DNA of 64,000 nt. Source: Flavobacterium hydrophilum (GTDB lineage Bacteria > Bacteroidota > Bacteroidia > Flavobacteriales > Flavobacteriaceae). Each line of letters starts with the position of its first letter. Position 1 is the stretch's first letter. The notes beneath the pieces are model-generated. The model was not told the origin of the DNA and searched no databases. It saw nothing but the letters and a program-made list of their open reading frames with translations. The stretch lies in assembly GCF_003202405.1 (NCBI RefSeq), contig NZ_QJHL01000001.1, forward strand, positions 186,001-250,000. Direction: 5' to 3'. Position numbers and translations under genes: made by a program. Shown here one piece after another: positions 27,522 to 36,401 of this stretch.

Positions 27522-29111
27522 TTAATGCATCGCATCTGCGGGATTAATCTTGTTCTTTCCTCTTTTGATAAAAAAGATGATCGGAATACAACATAAAAAC
27601 ATCACTCCTAAGTACATAAAAATGTCCATGTATGATAAGACGGTACTTTGTTTTAGAATAGAATAATCTATAGCCTGATAGGCTTTTTTCATGGCTTCAT
27701 CTGCGGTAAATCCTTTTGCCATAAAGGCTTTCTGCATTCCTGCAAGACGCTGCTGAACTTCAAATTTTGCAGGATCTAAATTATTGATCAAATTTACCCG
27801 GTGTTCCTGGCTGAAACGAGTAATGAAAGTCGTAATGATAGCAATACCAAATGATCCTCCTAATTGTCTCATCATTCCGGTAAAAGCGGCTCCTTCTCCA
27901 ATTTGTTTCCCTTTAAGTGTGGAAAGCGAAAGTGTTGTAATCGGAACGAAAAGTAGTCCCAAACCGATTCCCCTTAAAATTAATGGCCAGAATAAATGTT
28001 CTACTCCGGTATCGGGTGTCATTCGGTCATGCATTAAGAGTGTAAAGAAAAAGAAAACTAAAAATCCAACTGCCACCATATAACCCTGAGGAACACCTTT
28101 CTGAATCATATTACCAACAAAAGGCATCATAATCGCAGTTGTAATAGATCCCGGAATCAAAAGCAATCCGGCATCCATTGCAGTCCATCCTAAAATTGAC
28201 TGGGTGTAAATTGGGATAATTAAAGTCGATCCGTACAAACCGAAGCCAAGTATAAAACACATTATAGTTCCAATTCGTAAGTTTCCATCTTTTAGAACAC
28301 TTAAATTTACAATAGGATGTTTGTACGTGAGTTCTCTCCAAATAAATAAGACTAAACCAAGAACTGTTACAACACTTAAGGTTACAATGAGTGAATCGTT
28401 AAACCAATCATCCTGCTGACCGTGCTCTAAAACGAATTGTAAGGACCCGATAAAAGAGGTTAATAATATAATTCCCCACCAGTCAACCTGATTGGCTTTT
28501 AATTTTTCTCCATATTTTGGACTCCTAACAAAACTTATTGCCAAAATAGTAGCGATAATTCCCAGAGGAATATTAATATAAAAAATATAAGGCCAGGAAT
28601 AGGTATCTACCAAATATCCCCCTAATGGCGGACCTAAAGTAGGACCAACAATTACACCCATTCCGTAAATAGCCTGTGCCATACCACGTTTTGCAACCGG
28701 ATAACTTTCTGTAATAATAGTTTGAGCCGTTACAAGTAATGCTCCTCCGCCCATACCCTGTACGAATCGGAAAGCAACGAGTTCCCATATATTAGTAGCG
28801 TTACCGCATAAAAAGGAACAGACTGTAAATATGATGATAGAGGCCACAAAATAATTTCGTCTTCCAAATTGCTGCGATAGCCAGCTCGTCATCGGAATTA
28901 CAATAACATTCGCAATTGCGTATGCTGTAATTACCCACGCCACATCGGTCAGGGTAGCCCCAAGGCTCCCTCGCATGTGCGTTAGTGCTACGTTTACAAT
29001 TGTGGTATCTACAATTTCCAGCAGTGCACAAAGTACTGCGGTAATCGTAATGATAACACGTCTATAACCGTATTCTACTAAATCATCATCTGATTGTACT
29101 GCTGCTGCCAT
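27522..29111 (-). CDS. DHA2 (EmrB/QacA) family drug efflux MFS transporter
   Basis: Proton-drug antiporter of 529 residues with 14 membrane segments. Seen are LEIVDTTIVNVALTHMRGSLG (helix 1 motif D1), WVITAYAIANVIVIP, the motif A loop GRRNYF, and motif C-like GMGVIVGPTLGPPLGG in helix 5. It works as the inner-membrane pump of an EmrAB-TolC-type tripartite system with the membrane-fusion protein (6 bases upstream) and the TolC-like channel. Substrates are not predictable. It is the last gene of the tetR operon, ended by the terminator at 27461-27497. Confidence 0.94.
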   Translation of the reverse strand: MAAAVQSDDDLVEYGYRRVIITITAVLCALLEIVDTTIVNVALTHMRGSLGATLTDVAWVITAYAIANVIVIPMTSWLSQQFGRRNYFVASIIIFTVCSFLCGNATNIWELVAFRFVQGMGGGALLVTAQTIITESYPVAKRGMAQAIYGMGVIVGPTLGPPLGGYLVDTYSWPYIFYINIPLGIIATILAISFVRSPKYGEKLKANQVDWWGIILLTSFIGSLQFVLEHGQQDDWFNDSLIVTLSVVTVLGLVLFIWRELTYKHPIVNLSVLKDGNLRIGTIMCFILGFGLYGSTLIIPIYTQSILGWTAMDAGLLLIPGSITTAIMMPFVGNMIQKGVPQGYMVAVGFLVFFFFTLLMHDRMTPDTGVEHLFWPLILRGIGLGLLFVPITTLSLSTLKGKQIGEGAAFTGMMRQLGGSFGIAIITTFITRFSQEHRVNLINNLDPAKFEVQQRLAGMQKAFMAKGFTADEAMKKAYQAIDYSILKQSTVLSYMDIFMYLGVMFLCCIPIIFFIKRGKNKINPADAMH

Positions 29112-29116
29112 TTATT

Positions 29117-30196
29117 TTATTTCAAGTGTACATCTACATCAACATTCATTCCCGGACGTAATAATTTTACTTTTTCAGGATCGTTTGAAGGGTCTAAACT
29201 GATTTTTACCGGTAATCTCTGAATTGTTTTTACGAAATTTCCTGTAGCATTGTCAGGAGGCAATAGAGAGAAACGTGATCCTGTAGCAGGAGAAAAAGAT
29301 GTTAAAGTACCTTTAAACTCATAATTAGGATAAGCATCTACTTTCAGGCTTACTTTTTGACCTACAACCATTTTATTCAATTGCGTTTCTTTGAAGTTAG
29401 CAACAACCCATGCTTCATTATTATTGATAATGTAGAATAAAGATTGTCCTGGCTGAACCAATTGTCCAGGCTGAATATCCACTTTAGAAACCTGTCCGTC
29501 AATCGCAGCGGTTACAACAGTGTAAGATAGATTCAAATATGCTACATCAAGCATTGTTTTTGCTTTTTTGATGTTAGCTGCAGCAACCTCTGTTTGTTTA
29601 TCAGAAACTTTAGATTTTGACTGAATCACTGATTTTTGGAAAGAGCTTGCTCTTTGTTGCTGCTCTAAAACACGTACCTGATTTTCAGCTTCATCTTTTG
29701 CGGTTTGTGCCTGCTCAAATTGCTGTTTTGTAATGGTATGTGTTTTATATAAGTTGTTGTAACGATTAAAATCGTTTGTTGCTTGTCTTAATCTGATTTT
29801 TGCACTTTCGATAGAACCTCCTGCAGATCTCATTTGAGCGTCAGAAACATTAATGCTTGCGTATGCGCTTCCAATATCTGCTTTTGCGGCTTCGTATTGA
29901 CCTTCAGCACCTAATAAAGCAGCATGCGCTTCATCAATTTTTAACTGATAATCTCTCTTGTCAATTGTAAACAGAGTATCTCCTTTTTTTACAAAGTCAT
30001 TATCTTTTACAAATACTTTGCTAATATATCCTGAAACCCTCGGGATAATCGGATTCATTTTTTTCTCGATTTGAGCATCATCCGTTTCTTCGTGACCTTG
30101 TGAGTGAAGGTATTTTGATATTCCGTAAGTTCCGCCCACTAAAATCAAAACGGTTAATATGATGATGAATTTTTTATTTGTCTTTTTCTTTTCCAT
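29117..30196 (-). CDS. EmrA/HlyD-type membrane fusion protein
   Basis: Periplasmic adaptor of 359 residues. An N-terminal membrane anchor (about 9-25) is followed by a biotin-lipoyl-like half (PRVSGYISKVFVKDNDFVKKGD), a long coiled-coil hairpin (about 85-205), the second lipoyl half with GQVSKVDIQPGQLVQPGQ, and a beta-barrel region with FKETQLNKMVVGQKV. It bridges the MFS pump and the outer-membrane channel. It lies 12 bases after the channel gene and 5 bases before the pump gene. Length and motifs are typical of EmrA. Confidence 0.94.
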   Translation of the reverse strand: MEKKKTNKKFIIILTVLILVGGTYGISKYLHSQGHEETDDAQIEKKMNPIIPRVSGYISKVFVKDNDFVKKGDTLFTIDKRDYQLKIDEAHAALLGAEGQYEAAKADIGSAYASINVSDAQMRSAGGSIESAKIRLRQATNDFNRYNNLYKTHTITKQQFEQAQTAKDEAENQVRVLEQQQRASSFQKSVIQSKSKVSDKQTEVAAANIKKAKTMLDVAYLNLSYTVVTAAIDGQVSKVDIQPGQLVQPGQSLFYIINNNEAWVVANFKETQLNKMVVGQKVSLKVDAYPNYEFKGTLTSFSPATGSRFSLLPPDNATGNFVKTIQRLPVKISLDPSNDPEKVKLLRPGMNVDVDVHLK

Positions 30197-30208
30197 GAGA
30201 GCTATCGA

Positions 30209-31531
30209 TTATATTTTAGAAAGATTGAATGATTGAGATAATTGTCCTGATACTGAAAGCAGTTCGTAATATTTTTGAATAATAGTGGCTTTTGATAAAG
30301 CAGTATTGATTTTAGCACTAAGATTTTCAACATCTGCCTCCACCAAATCATTAGTGTCTGATAAACCATTATCAAATTTATCTTTTACCAGTCTGTAGTT
30401 TTCAGTTGCCTGTTGAAGTGCTTCATCATAAACCACACTTTGATTAATTGCCAAGTCATAATCTTCAATAGATTTCTGAACTTCAATTTTAATATGATCT
30501 GTCATGATTGCTTCCGTATTTTTTACTTCCAAAGCTTTACTTTCGGCTTCTTTTACATGAGCGCTGTTTTTATAAATCCCGGATAAATCATAAGATAAGC
30601 CTATTCCAAAATTCATAGCATACTTTACTGTAATAAAATCTTTTAAGTCTAAAGCAGTATAACCTCCTAACAGAGCCAGAGAAGGATAATAAGCTGCTTT
30701 TGCAACTCTAATATTTGCTTCACTAGCTTTTGACTGCAAGCGAACTGCCTCTAAATCCTTTCTGTTTTCAAGTGCTGAAGCATCAGATGTTGGAATATTA
30801 TTTGTTTTCAAATTAAAGAAATCCTGCTCGTTCACCTGAATTTTAACCGATGGTTCTAATTTAAGCAATGTCGTAAGATAAAAATTGATATTATTGAGGT
30901 TATTGTTCGCCTCGTCAATAGATAATTGCGTTTTAGAAACCAATAATTGTGCTTTCAATAAATCATTTCTTGGTATGATTCCATTTTTTTCTAATTCGGT
31001 AAAATCGGTGACACGCTGTTTCGCCTGTTTTTGATTTTCGCTTAAAAGATCTAATGTTTTTTGTGCTTTGTATAAGGCAGTGTAATAGGTAATCACACGC
31101 AAGGCAACATCTTCTTTTGTTTTTGCAGCATTAGCAGTTTCGGCTTCATATAAATTGTCATAGGCTTCAATGCTGTTTTGAATTTTAAAACCTGAAAAGA
31201 TTGGCATACTTAAGTTCGCCATACCAAGCATTACACGATCAGGAGATGCCATTGACTCATTGCTTGCTTCATCATTGTGCATGTCGATTGAAGCTTTTGT
31301 TAAGCGTTGATATTGTCCGGAAATTTTTAAATCAGGATATTGATTATTTTTTACCGTAGACAATTCGTATTTTTTTGTGTTTACCTTAGTATTGGCCAGC
31401 GTAACTTCGTTACTTTTTTCCCAGGCCAGTTTAACGGCTTCATCTAAGGTTAAACTTGTTTTTTCTTGTGCTTCTGTTGAAGATATTCCGATAAAGAAAA
31501 CTCCAAAGAGCATTAATTGACTAATTTTCAT
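30209..31531 (-). CDS. TolC-family outer-membrane efflux channel
   Basis: Protein of 440 residues with a signal peptide (MKISQLMLFGVFFIGISSTEAQ), two OEP repeats of long helices and a short barrel; the second repeat contains ENYRLVKDKFDNGLSDTNDLVEAD. The ATG at 31531 is preferred to the in-frame TTG two codons earlier. It overlaps the end of the tetR gene by 11 bases, so translation is coupled. It provides the outer-membrane exit of the EmrAB-type pump. Confidence 0.92.
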   Translation of the reverse strand: MKISQLMLFGVFFIGISSTEAQEKTSLTLDEAVKLAWEKSNEVTLANTKVNTKKYELSTVKNNQYPDLKISGQYQRLTKASIDMHNDEASNESMASPDRVMLGMANLSMPIFSGFKIQNSIEAYDNLYEAETANAAKTKEDVALRVITYYTALYKAQKTLDLLSENQKQAKQRVTDFTELEKNGIIPRNDLLKAQLLVSKTQLSIDEANNNLNNINFYLTTLLKLEPSVKIQVNEQDFFNLKTNNIPTSDASALENRKDLEAVRLQSKASEANIRVAKAAYYPSLALLGGYTALDLKDFITVKYAMNFGIGLSYDLSGIYKNSAHVKEAESKALEVKNTEAIMTDHIKIEVQKSIEDYDLAINQSVVYDEALQQATENYRLVKDKFDNGLSDTNDLVEADVENLSAKINTALSKATIIQKYYELLSVSGQLSQSFNLSKI

Positions 31532-32150
31532 AAACAAGTAGTGCTTTTATAGTTTGTTGAATGTGCTTTTTAAGAGTAGTTTTGATATAATTGTTATACA
31601 ATTCTTCTGTATTTAAATTCAGCAGTTCTACGAAGAAAGGTTTATTCATATGAAAATGAAAAAATGTTCCAATTATTGTAGGCGTGATGAGCGGAATGAT
31701 AACATCTTTTCTAAAAACGCCTTTTGCCTGGCCTTGCGAAATAATACTTTCAACTGATTTAAGATTTCCTTTTTTTAATTCGGTAAAGGCGGTCATGCTT
31801 TTTTCTCTTTCTTTTGAATTGAGCTCAAAATGTAAAACTCTGAAAATGCCTTTGTTGCAATTAATTCTGGTAATATAAATTTCAATTAACTTATTGATTT
31901 TCTCGAGAGGTTCGATATTTTCGTGCAATAAGTTTTCAAGTTTTAATTTTAAATCTGAAGTTTTGTAGATAATCAGTGATTCCAGCAGCCGGTCTTTTGA
32001 ACCAAAATAATACGAAATCATGGCAACATTAATTTTTGCCATTTTTGAGATATCCCGTATCGAGGTGCCTTCAAATCCTTTATCAGAAAAAAGCTTTTCT
32101 GCTACTTCCAGAATCTGAATTTTTTTGTCATTTAATTCGATGTGTGACAT
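31521..32150 (-). CDS. TetR family transcriptional repressor of the efflux operon
   Basis: Protein of 209 residues. It has an N-terminal TetR helix-turn-helix (KKIQILEVAEKLFSDKGFEGTSIRDISKMAKINVAMISYYFGSKDRLLESL, read here in pieces) and a ligand-binding helical C-terminal part without a recognisable class. It is the first gene of the tetR-tolC-emrA-emrB operon. Two identical TTAAACACTTGTTTAA palindromes 28-60 bases upstream overlap the presumed minus-7 box, which strongly suggests autorepression relieved by a drug-like ligand. Confidence 0.93.
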   Translation of the reverse strand: MSHIELNDKKIQILEVAEKLFSDKGFEGTSIRDISKMAKINVAMISYYFGSKDRLLESLIIYKTSDLKLKLENLLHENIEPLEKINKLIEIYITRINCNKGIFRVLHFELNSKEREKSMTAFTELKKGNLKSVESIISQGQAKGVFRKDVIIPLITPTIIGTFFHFHMNKPFFVELLNLNTEELYNNYIKTTLKKHIQQTIKALLVYEN

Positions 32151-32172
32151 GGTAATGTTTTCTAATCGAATA

Positions 32173-32180
32173 CAAAATTA
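32173..32180 (-). promoter_or_regulatory. Minus-7 box TAATTTTG for the tetR efflux operon
   Basis: TAnnTTTG on the minus strand, partly covered by the first operator palindrome. Confidence 0.55.
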
Positions 32181-32210
32181 AACACTTGTTTAAATTAAAC
32201 ACTTGTTTAA
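32178..32210. promoter_or_regulatory. Double TetR operator, TTAAACACTTGTTTAA twice
   Basis: Copies at 32178-32193 and 32195-32210 are identical. Each has perfect TTAAACA/TGTTTAA arms around a 2-base centre. Spacing is 17 bp, so two dimers could bind side by side over the promoter. Confidence 0.8.
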
Positions 32211-32260
32211 TTTTTGTTTAACATAAAATTAACATAAAACGGTTTCGCAATTTTGATCAT

Positions 32261-32296
32261 AAAAAAAGCTGAAACATTAACGTTTCAGCTTTTTTT
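32261..32296. terminator. Intrinsic terminator of the trp operon
   Basis: A 15-bp perfect stem (32261-32275 with 32282-32296), 6-base loop, A7/T7 ends. It lies just after trpA on the minus strand and before the tetR promoter region. Confidence 0.9.
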
Positions 32297-32339
32297 ATGT
32301 CAATCTAAAGTAGAAAATTGGATAAATCTATATTTTTAT

Positions 32340-33101
32340 CTATCGAATTCCTCCAACAAACTCCTTAATCTTCCCACTTCCGCTTTCAGATAAATGTTTA
32401 ATAAAAGCACTTCCAATAATCGCCCCTTTTGCATATTTTGTAGCCTGACTGAAGGTTTCTTTATTAGAAATTCCAAAACCAACGATTTGAGGATTTTTCA
32501 GGTTTAAGTTTGAAATTCTCTCAAAATAGGTTTCCTGAGTGTTTCCAAAACCTGCCTGAGAACCTGTCACACTTGCCGAACTTACCATATAAATAAATCC
32601 GTTTGAAACGCTGTCGATAAAACGAATACGTTCGTCTGAAGTCTGTGGTGTAATTAAAAACACATTGATCAAACCGTATTTTTCGAAAATGGCTTTGTAC
32701 TGATCTGCGTAAACATCAACCGGAAGATCCGGAATAATTAAACCATCGATACCAATTTCAGCACATTTTTTACAAAAAGTCTCAACTCCGTATTGGAGCA
32801 TTGGGTTAAAATAGCCCATGATAATCAACGGAATTGTTACGCTTTTGCGGATGTTTGCCAGCTGATCAAATAGAATCTGAGTTGTCATTCCGTTATGAAG
32901 CGCTGTTGTTGAACTCGCCTGAATGGTTGGTCCGTCTGCCAAAGGATCACTGAAAGGCAAACCAATTTCGATTAAGTCTACCCCATTTTTTTCTAAATCC
33001 TGAATGATTTGAACTGTGTCATTTAGGTTTGGATATCCTGCAGAGAAATAGATAGAAAGGATTTTTTTATCTTCTTGTAATTTTTGAGTTATTCTGTTCA
33101 T
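32340..33101 (-). CDS. trpA: Tryptophan synthase alpha subunit
   Basis: TIM-barrel enzyme of 253 residues that cleaves indole-3-glycerol phosphate to indole and glyceraldehyde-3-phosphate. The catalytic Glu is in DLIEIGLPFSDPLADGP and the Asp in GLIIPDLPVD. Other motifs are FLITPQTSDERI and GFGISNKE, and the phosphate-binding GAIIGSAFIKHL ends the barrel. Last gene of the operon, directly before the terminator. It is separated from trpB by the small GGCT-like gene, which is unusual since trpB and trpA normally adjoin. Confidence 0.97.
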   Translation of the reverse strand: MNRITQKLQEDKKILSIYFSAGYPNLNDTVQIIQDLEKNGVDLIEIGLPFSDPLADGPTIQASSTTALHNGMTTQILFDQLANIRKSVTIPLIIMGYFNPMLQYGVETFCKKCAEIGIDGLIIPDLPVDVYADQYKAIFEKYGLINVFLITPQTSDERIRFIDSVSNGFIYMVSSASVTGSQAGFGNTQETYFERISNLNLKNPQIVGFGISNKETFSQATKYAKGAIIGSAFIKHLSESGSGKIKEFVGGIR

Positions 33102-33217
33102 TGTAATGTCTTTTATACTCCTGCAAGGTTGTCAAAACTTAGAGGAGTTTTATCTAAAGTAAATTTTTTATATTTTAAAGCTTTTAAAACCTGAAACAAA
33201 TTATAATCTTTTGAAGA

Positions 33218-33535
33218 TTAATTCTCAATGTAAATCCACGCAACAATTCCTGATTTCAGAGTAATTTCTACTCTTTTATAAGCATTAGACTCGAATTGAT
33301 CTGCTTTGGCAAGATCTGCGCTGGAAATGCTGTAAACGATTCCGTCAACGGCATCCGATGGATTTTCGCTTGGTGTTGCTACAAAATAGTCTTCAATTCC
33401 AAATTCTTCTTCTATCTGAAGATCTTTTAGTTTGTAACCTGCCAACTGGTCCGGTGTTCCGATTAACAGCTTATTAAAAACCTGCATCTGAATTTCTTTT
33501 GACTGTAATGTTCCGTATGAGAATATCTGTTCCAT
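33218..33535 (-). CDS. Gamma-glutamylcyclotransferase-like (AIG2 fold) protein
   Basis: Protein of 105 residues with the GGCT fold pattern: IFSYGTLQSKEIQMQVF near the N-terminus and the presumed acidic catalytic region DQFESNAYKRVEITL, ending in VAWIYIEN. Family enzymes form 5-oxoproline from gamma-glutamyl amines, but many bacterial copies have no proven substrate. It lies between trpB and trpA in the same direction, bounded by a repeat element on the trpB side. No link to tryptophan metabolism is known. Confidence 0.85.
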   Translation of the reverse strand: MEQIFSYGTLQSKEIQMQVFNKLLIGTPDQLAGYKLKDLQIEEEFGIEDYFVATPSENPSDAVDGIVYSISSADLAKADQFESNAYKRVEITLKSGIVAWIYIEN

Positions 33536-33559
33536 AAATTTATTTTCTCGTTATTTTTT

Positions 33560-33680
33560 GCGTTAGGGATAGCAACGGTATCTCCCGATTTAGAAAAACA
33601 AGGCTTTTTAGGCGTAGTTTTTGTTAAGCTGGAATTTAGCGGATAGCCTCCCGATAGCTATCGGGATTGGGAACGCCTAA
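33560..33680. repeat. Modular interspersed repeat GCGTTAGGGAT...AACGCC, copy A
   Basis: About 120 bases in the trpB-GGCT spacer. It starts GCGTTAGGGAT and contains TCTCCCGATTTAGAAAAACA and TAGCGGATAGCC, a CCCGATAGCTATCGGG palindrome, and ends in GGAACGCCTAAA. It lacks the CATCGGAGTTCAGTGAAC segment found in the copies at 56826 and 58317. Confidence 0.85.
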
Positions 33681-33693
33681 ATTACGATTTTTA

Positions 33694-34875
33694 TTACAAT
33701 TTAAAATAATCTATGTAATTATCTAAATCTTTATCACCACGACCCGAAAGGCTGATCACCACAATATCAGTTGGTTTGAATTTCTTTTGATCTAAAACCG
33801 CAAAAGCATGCGCGCTCTCTATTGCGGGAATGATACCTTCTAATTTTGTAAGCTGTAAGCCTGCGTTCATTGCATCGTCATCGGTTACGGAGAAAAACTC
33901 TCCACGGCCTGATTGTGCTAAATGCGCATGCATAGGTCCAACTCCAGGGTAATCAAGGCCAGCAGAAATTGAGTACGGTTCTGTAATTTGTCCGTCAGCG
34001 GTTTGCATTAAAAGGGTTTTGCAGCCGTGAATAACGCCTACTTTTCCTAATTTACTGGTAGCGGCACTATGACCGCTATCTACGCCTTTTCCGGCTGCTT
34101 CTACTGCGATAATACCCACTTCAGGCTCATGTAAAAAATGATAATAAGTCCCTGCAGCGTTACTTCCTCCACCGATACAGGCTACTACATAATCAGGGTT
34201 TTCACGTCCTTCTTTTTCTTTTAACTGCCATTTAATTTCTTCGGAAATTATACTCTGAAAACGGGTTACCATATCCGGATAAGGATGAGGTCCAATAGCA
34301 GAACCAATAATATAATGTGTATCAACCGGATTGTTGATCCAGTCACGGATAGCTTCGTTCGTAGCATCTTTTAAGGTTCTTGAACCCGAAAGTGCCGGAC
34401 GAACTTCGGCGCCTAACATTTTCATACGGGCTACGTTTGGAGCCTGACGGGCAATGTCGATTTCACCCATATACACGATGCATTCCATTCCCATCAATGC
34501 ACAAACAGTAGCTGTTGCCACACCATGCTGACCAGCACCGGTTTCGGCAATAATTCTTTTTTTGCCTAAACGTTTTGCAACTAATATTTGCCCGATTGTA
34601 TTGTTAACTTTATGTGCTCCTGTATGGTTTAAGTCTTCTCTTTTTAAGTAGACTTTTGTATTGTATTTTTCAGATAAACGTTTAGCAAAATATAATGGGC
34701 TAGGGCGGCCAACGTAATCTTTGAGCAATTGGTCAAATTCTGCTTTAAAATCAGGTTCAGCTGTAATTTTTAAATAATTCTGGCGTAATTCTTCTACATT
34801 TGGATAGAGCATTTCAGGAATATAAGCTCCACCAAATTCTCCGTAATATCCTTTTTCGTCTACGTTAAAATTCAT
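33694..34875 (-). CDS. trpB: Tryptophan synthase beta subunit
   Basis: PLP enzyme of 393 residues condensing indole with serine. The Schiff-base Lys is in LNHTGAHKVNN, the glycine-rich phosphate loop is GGGSNAAG, and the N-terminal GYYGEFGGAYIPEMLYPN is diagnostic of TrpB1. The protein is full length. It starts 13 bases after trpF. Downstream the 158-base spacer to the GGCT-like gene is mostly the modular repeat copy A. Confidence 0.98.
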   Translation of the reverse strand: MNFNVDEKGYYGEFGGAYIPEMLYPNVEELRQNYLKITAEPDFKAEFDQLLKDYVGRPSPLYFAKRLSEKYNTKVYLKREDLNHTGAHKVNNTIGQILVAKRLGKKRIIAETGAGQHGVATATVCALMGMECIVYMGEIDIARQAPNVARMKMLGAEVRPALSGSRTLKDATNEAIRDWINNPVDTHYIIGSAIGPHPYPDMVTRFQSIISEEIKWQLKEKEGRENPDYVVACIGGGSNAAGTYYHFLHEPEVGIIAVEAAGKGVDSGHSAATSKLGKVGVIHGCKTLLMQTADGQITEPYSISAGLDYPGVGPMHAHLAQSGRGEFFSVTDDDAMNAGLQLTKLEGIIPAIESAHAFAVLDQKKFKPTDIVVISLSGRGDKDLDNYIDYFKL

Positions 34876-34888
34876 TTTGTTTTAAAGT

Positions 34889-35521
34889 TTAAATGTTGAC
34901 AATTTCAAATTTTCGTTTGAAATTGCTTAATAGATTTTTATTCTTTAGCCCTGGTTCGATTTCAAATTTACTATTTATATCCACAGCATAAATAGGTAAA
35001 TTGCTTTTTGAAATTTCTTCAATGGCTTTTAATTCATTCATTCCGATTCCGCCGCTTAAAAAGAAAGGCTTCTTCGAATTGTATTTTTTTAATATTGTCC
35101 AGTCAAAAGTGGTTCCGTTGCCGCCGGGTAATTTTCCTTTGGTATCAAACAAAAAATAATCAGATACACTTTCAAAAGGCTTTATGATTTCAAAATCAAA
35201 ATTTTCATCGGCAGAAAATACTTTTATGATTTCGGTTTTTTTTGGTAATTGTTTTTTAAGTTCCGAGCAAAATTCTATTGATTCATTTCCGTGTAACTGA
35301 ACGGCTTGTAAATGGTATTTTTCGACTTTTTCCAGAATTTCTTCCTGGCTCTGGTTAACAAATACGCCTGTTTTTTTAATTGTTTTTATAAGTTCCGGAA
35401 TGTTTCCATCACAATATCTTGCGGATTTATCCCAGAAAATAAACCCCATATAATCGGGCAGGAGTGAACCTACTTCGAGAATGTTGTCGGGATATTTCAT
35501 GCCGCATATTTTGAGTTTCAT
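34889..35521 (-). CDS. trpF: Phosphoribosylanthranilate isomerase
   Basis: TIM-barrel enzyme of 210 residues that isomerises phosphoribosylanthranilate. The catalytic Cys is in KICGMKYPDNI, the Asp in LFDTKGKLPGG, with QLHGNE and FFLSGGIG. The ATG at 35521 (MKLKICGM) is chosen. An ATG 21 codons upstream (35584) would add a segment translated from the GGCTTTG repeat, which no TrpF needs. The length from 35521 is the family norm. The repeat-bearing spacer separates it from trpC. Confidence 0.96.
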   Translation of the reverse strand: MKLKICGMKYPDNILEVGSLLPDYMGFIFWDKSARYCDGNIPELIKTIKKTGVFVNQSQEEILEKVEKYHLQAVQLHGNESIEFCSELKKQLPKKTEIIKVFSADENFDFEIIKPFESVSDYFLFDTKGKLPGGNGTTFDWTILKKYNSKKPFFLSGGIGMNELKAIEEISKSNLPIYAVDINSKFEIEPGLKNKNLLSNFKRKFEIVNI

Positions 35522-35528
35522 TTTTGTT

Positions 35529-35598
35529 GGCTTTGGGCTTTGGACTTTGAGCAATGGGCTTTGTGCGGTGGGCCGATAACCCATCGCTGATTGCCCAC
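35529..35598. repeat. GGCTTTG-type direct repeat with palindromic end in trpC-trpF spacer
   Basis: GGCTTTG, GGCTTTG, GACTTTG and GGGCTTTG words follow one another at 35529-35563. GTGGGC (35568-35573) and GCCCAC (35593-35598) are inverted. It lies between the trpC stop and the trpF ATG. Confidence 0.65.
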
Positions 35599-35608
35599 AA
35601 CTGAAGGC

Positions 35609-36388
35609 TTATAGCTGTTTAATAAATTCTGTTGCAGCTTCTCCGGCGTTATCGGTTTTCATGAAGTTTTCTCCAATTAAAAATCCTTTGTAACCAAAAG
35701 GCTTTAATTCCGAAATAGCTTCGACAGATGAAATCCCGCTTTCAGAAACTTTTACAAACTCATCCGGGATTTGAGAAGCCAGCTGTTTGCTGTAATCCAG
35801 GCTTACTTCGAAAGTTTTCAAATTTCTGTTGTTTACACCAATCATATCTAAACTTGGCATAATTGATTTTTGCAGTTCTTCAAGATTGTGAACTTCCAGT
35901 AAAACTTCTAATCCTAATTTTTTGGCAAATTCGGATAAGGATTTGATCTCTTCACGGGTCAAAACTGCTGCGATCAATAAAATCAAATCGGCTCCATGGG
36001 CTTTTGCTTCTAAAATCTGGTATTCGTCTACAATAAATTCTTTTCGCAATAGCGGAATATTTACACTCGCTCTTGCTAAAAGCAAATCGTCTAAAGAACC
36101 GCCAAAATATTTTCCATCGGTTAAAACTGAAATTCCACACGCTCCTGCATCTTCGTAACCTTTAACAACTTCTTCAACCGTGAAATTGTTGTTGATGATT
36201 GATTTTGAAGGCGAACGACGCTTATGTTCTGCTATAATTCCGGAATTACTTTCTCTTAATTTCTGACTTAGAGAAATTATTTCTCTTTCAAAAAACACTG
36301 AACTTTCCAATTGTGAAATCGGAATGATGGATTTTTTAAGAACGACTTCACGTTGTTTATCGAAGATTATTTTATCTAATATATTCAT
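35609..36388 (-). CDS. trpC: Indole-3-glycerol phosphate synthase
   Basis: TIM-barrel enzyme of 259 residues closing the indole ring. The N-terminal helix is MNILDKIIFDKQREVVLKK, the catalytic Lys is in IIAEHKRRSPSKS, with Glu/Lys motifs LLRKEFIVDEYQI and VLLEVHN, NNRNLKTF, and VSESGISS, ending in GFLIGENFMK. It is a stand-alone TrpC, not fused to TrpF. It lies 13 bases after the SGNH hydrolase gene. Confidence 0.97.
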   Translation of the reverse strand: MNILDKIIFDKQREVVLKKSIIPISQLESSVFFEREIISLSQKLRESNSGIIAEHKRRSPSKSIINNNFTVEEVVKGYEDAGACGISVLTDGKYFGGSLDDLLLARASVNIPLLRKEFIVDEYQILEAKAHGADLILLIAAVLTREEIKSLSEFAKKLGLEVLLEVHNLEELQKSIMPSLDMIGVNNRNLKTFEVSLDYSKQLASQIPDEFVKVSESGISSVEAISELKPFGYKGFLIGENFMKTDNAGEAATEFIKQL

Positions 36389-36401
36389 TTTAATTCTTTG
36401 T

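Noticed and set aside
33560..33680. Modular repeat as an integron attC site because of GTTA/TAAC ends
   Set aside because: The core orientation and bases do not fit the RYYYAAC/GTTRRRY layout, and no integrase or cassette array is present.
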